Positions 5,883 through 7,549 of a stretch of DNA of 7,549 nt are shown here, piece after piece. The translations under genes were made by a program, and so were the position numbers. How positions within the stretch are numbered: position 1 is the first letter of the stretch; each line of letters opens with the position of its first letter. The stretch comes from Actinomycetota bacterium (GTDB taxonomy: Bacteria; Actinomycetota; Acidimicrobiia; Acidimicrobiales; CADCSY01), in contig JACOTK010000119.1 of assembly GCA_016178435.1 (NCBI GenBank), positions 1 to 7,549 of the forward strand. Direction: 5' to 3'. The notes under the pieces were generated by a model. It searched no databases and had not been told where the DNA came from. It worked only from the letters and a program-made list of their open reading frames with translations.

Positions 5883-7019
5883 CTACCGTCGCTCCCACCA
5901 GCTTCCCTGACACGTCACCAATCCGGCGACCTTGAGCTCAGTGAGCGCCCGAGCCAACGGCCCGGGCGGCCGGCCGAGCCGGACCGCGAGCTGTTCGAGC
6001 GTCGCCGGTTCCCAGCCGAGACCTTCGAGTACCTTCGCCCCGAGCCCCTCGACATCCGGAGCCCGTCCCGAGGCGGACGGCCGCCGTCCGATCCCTATGG
6101 TGTCGAGCCCGAGTACGCCGAGCACGTCGTCCGCGTCGCGCGCCGGAGGACATCCGATCACCAGCAACTCGTTGGTGCCCGCCGACGCCGGGCTGCGGAC
6201 CGAACCGGGCACCGCCATGACCGTCTTGTCCCGCTCGAGCGCCGCATCGACCGTGTGGAGCGAGCCGCCTCTGGCGTGACTCTCCACGACAACGACGACA
6301 TCGGCGAGCGCAGCGAGAATGCGGTTTCGAGCAGGAAAGCGCCACGGCTCGGGCGGGGTGCCCAGGGGGTATTCGCTCACGAGCAGCCCGGCGCCGGCAA
6401 TTGCCTCCCACAACGCCTCGTGCCGTCGGGGATAGACCACATCAAGGCCGGTGCCCACAACGCCAACCGGTGGGGCCCCACCCGTCGCACGCGAGGCCAA
6501 CGCGCCCTCGTGCGCGGCGGCATCGACGCCCAGCGCCAACCCCGAGAGCACGCACACACCGGCAGCTGCCAGCGTCATGCCCATCTCATGTGCAATCGCT
6601 CTGCCGGCATGCGTACAGCGACGAGTCCCGACGATTGCCACCCTCGGCGCATCGAGCGCGTGGATGGCCCCACGACAGAAGAGCGCGGCGGGAGGATCGG
6701 GGTCACCGACCAGGATGCTCGGAAAGTCTCGATCGCCCGCCCGCAGCACCGTGATGTCGGCGCCTTGATGCGCCTCCCACAACTCGGTGACATCGATGAG
6801 AACCGCCGCCTCCTGCCATCGCTTCGACAATGCGGGACCGAGTGAGCGCGCCTCGCTCACCACCTGCTCGTCCCGGTGCAGGTTGCCGGCGAGAACCTGG
6901 GCCCACGCCTCCTCGGGAGTCCATCGCCCCAACAGGGCTCCGAGACGCACGGGCCCCATCGCCGGCAGCCGCGAGAGCGCCACGACCCACGCAGGCGACG
7001 GCGGCACAACCCCGCTCAT
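5883..7019 (-). CDS. dprA: DNA-processing protein DprA
   Basis: DprA binds incoming single-stranded DNA in the cytoplasm during natural transformation and loads RecA on it. It is also widespread in bacteria not known to be competent. The 378-aa product has a short N-terminal helical part and then the Rossmann-like core: VAIVGTRRCTHAGR (127-140), LSGLALGVDAAAHEGAL (158-174), VGTGLDVVYPRRH (188-200), SEYPLGTPPEPWRFPARNRI (215-234), VVVVESHARGGSL (242-254) and AVPGSVRSPASAGTN (269-283). A C-terminal winged-helix domain (about 323-372) completes the usual three-part layout. The ATG at 7019 overlaps the comM stop as ATGA, so translation is probably coupled. A Met 34 codons upstream lies inside comM and would give a Cys/Arg-rich tail unlike the family. 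The length is ordinary and no key motif is missing. Confidence 0.95.
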   Translation of the reverse strand: MSGVVPPSPAWVVALSRLPAMGPVRLGALLGRWTPEEAWAQVLAGNLHRDEQVVSEARSLGPALSKRWQEAAVLIDVTELWEAHQGADITVLRAGDRDFPSILVGDPDPPAALFCRGAIHALDAPRVAIVGTRRCTHAGRAIAHEMGMTLAAAGVCVLSGLALGVDAAAHEGALASRATGGAPPVGVVGTGLDVVYPRRHEALWEAIAGAGLLVSEYPLGTPPEPWRFPARNRILAALADVVVVVESHARGGSLHTVDAALERDKTVMAVPGSVRSPASAGTNELLVIGCPPARDADDVLGVLGLDTIGIGRRPSASGRAPDVEGLGAKVLEGLGWEPATLEQLAVRLGRPPGPLARALTELKVAGLVTCQGSWWERR

Positions 7020-7549
7020 GCCGCACGGACCAGGGACGGCTCGGCACGAAGCTGCAGGGCGAAGCACACATCCTCCTCCTGCAGAGGCCCGGTCCTGCCG
7101 CCGAGGTCGGCCAAGGTGCACGCAACCCGGCGTACCCGGTTCAGGCCTCGTCCACTCAGCGAACCGGCTCGCAGCTCATGTTCCAACAGACCCTTTGCCC
7201 CCGGGCTCAGGGGTGCGTACCGATCGAGGTCGGCGGCGTCGAGCTCGGCGTTCGTGGAAACACCTCGTTCGGCCGCCCGCTCCCGCGCGACGCGCACCCG
7301 TTCGCCGACCACGGCACTCGACTCGCCCGGCGGGCCGATCAGGAGATCGGAGGGATCGGGCCGCATCACCTCGATGCGCAGATCGATGCGATCGAGCAGC
7401 GGGCCCGACAGACGTCGTGCATAGCGCGCTCGGGCGGCGTCGCTGCACCGACACCCGCCCGATGACATGCCCATGCCACAGGGACAGGGATTCATCGCGG
7501 CGACAAGCAGGAACCGAGCGGGGTAGGTGACCGAGGCACGTGCCCGCGA
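7016..7549 (-). CDS. comM: C-terminal part of ComM/YifB-type AAA+ ATPase (Mg-chelatase-like)
   Basis: The frame is open from the window edge to a TGA at 7016-7018 and gives the last 177 residues. The fragment begins SRARASVTYPARFLLVAAMN, the conserved stretch around the second half of the AAA+ core. It continues with a zinc-binding pattern CPCG-x7-CRC (C22, C24, C33, C35 of the fragment). LSGPLLDRIDLRIEV, a near-invariant ComM phrase, is followed by the C-terminal helical domain with LSGRGLNRVRRVACTLADL. ComM forms a hexameric helicase that drives branch migration when transforming DNA is integrated. Walker A and B lie outside the window, so activity cannot be judged. The stop overlaps the dprA start by 4 nt, the usual actinobacterial arrangement. 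Confidence 0.95.
   Translation of the reverse strand, partial: SRARASVTYPARFLLVAAMNPCPCGMGMSSGGCRCSDAARARYARRLSGPLLDRIDLRIEVMRPDPSDLLIGPPGESSAVVGERVRVARERAAERGVSTNAELDAADLDRYAPLSPGAKGLLEHELRAGSLSGRGLNRVRRVACTLADLGGRTGPLQEEDVCFALQLRAEPSLVRAA

Noticed and set aside
7020..7121. 34-residue N-terminal extension of DprA
   Set aside because: It lies in the comM coding sequence in another frame. The ATGA overlap at 7016-7019 is the usual coupling arrangement.

Overview
The window is high-GC chromosomal DNA that looks actinobacterial. All recognisable genes lie on the minus strand, so they read from high to low coordinates: comM (3' part) - dprA - xerC-like recombinase - WhiG/FliA-type sigma factor - secreted M23-like/lipase-like fusion - rpsB - tsf - start of a membrane protein. 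The order dprA / tyrosine recombinase / whiG-type sigma / M23 protein / rpsB / tsf is a known conserved neighbourhood in Actinomycetota. GTG starts, the GC-rich third positions and the Ala/Glu-rich tail on S2 agree with this. I cannot name a genus; a deep-branching actinobacterial lineage such as Acidimicrobiia is a guess.

Region by region. Positions 7549-4175 hold four tightly packed genes (4-nt overlap, 9-nt gap, 11-nt overlap) that form one translationally coupled unit: a ComM branch-migration helicase, the DprA single-strand DNA/RecA loader, a complete XerC/D-type tyrosine recombinase, and an alternative sigma factor. Positions 4174-4080 are an AT-rich spacer with a 14-bp palindrome. Next is a 602-aa exported protein that joins a catalytically degraded LytM/M23 domain to an alpha/beta-hydrolase with a credible Ser-Asp-His triad. 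Positions 2270-2047 hold a promoter candidate and a leader for rpsB. rpsB and tsf follow as a standard pair, 4 nt apart.

Downstream of tsf, pyrH would normally be expected. Here there is instead a roughly 160-bp element with perfect 18-bp terminal inverted repeats flanked by CTAG on both sides. It looks like a MITE-type insertion placed exactly at the tsf stop codon. Beyond it begins a different gene, a membrane protein whose N-terminus resembles a sensor kinase, cut by the window edge.

Most of the window is conserved housekeeping. The points that deserve attention are the MITE-like element and its effect on the downstream gene, and the pseudo-metallopeptidase/hydrolase fusion in the usual M23 slot. 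The control DNA in the two spacers is a weaker lead. I see no CRISPR array, tRNA, rRNA, phage or defence locus.
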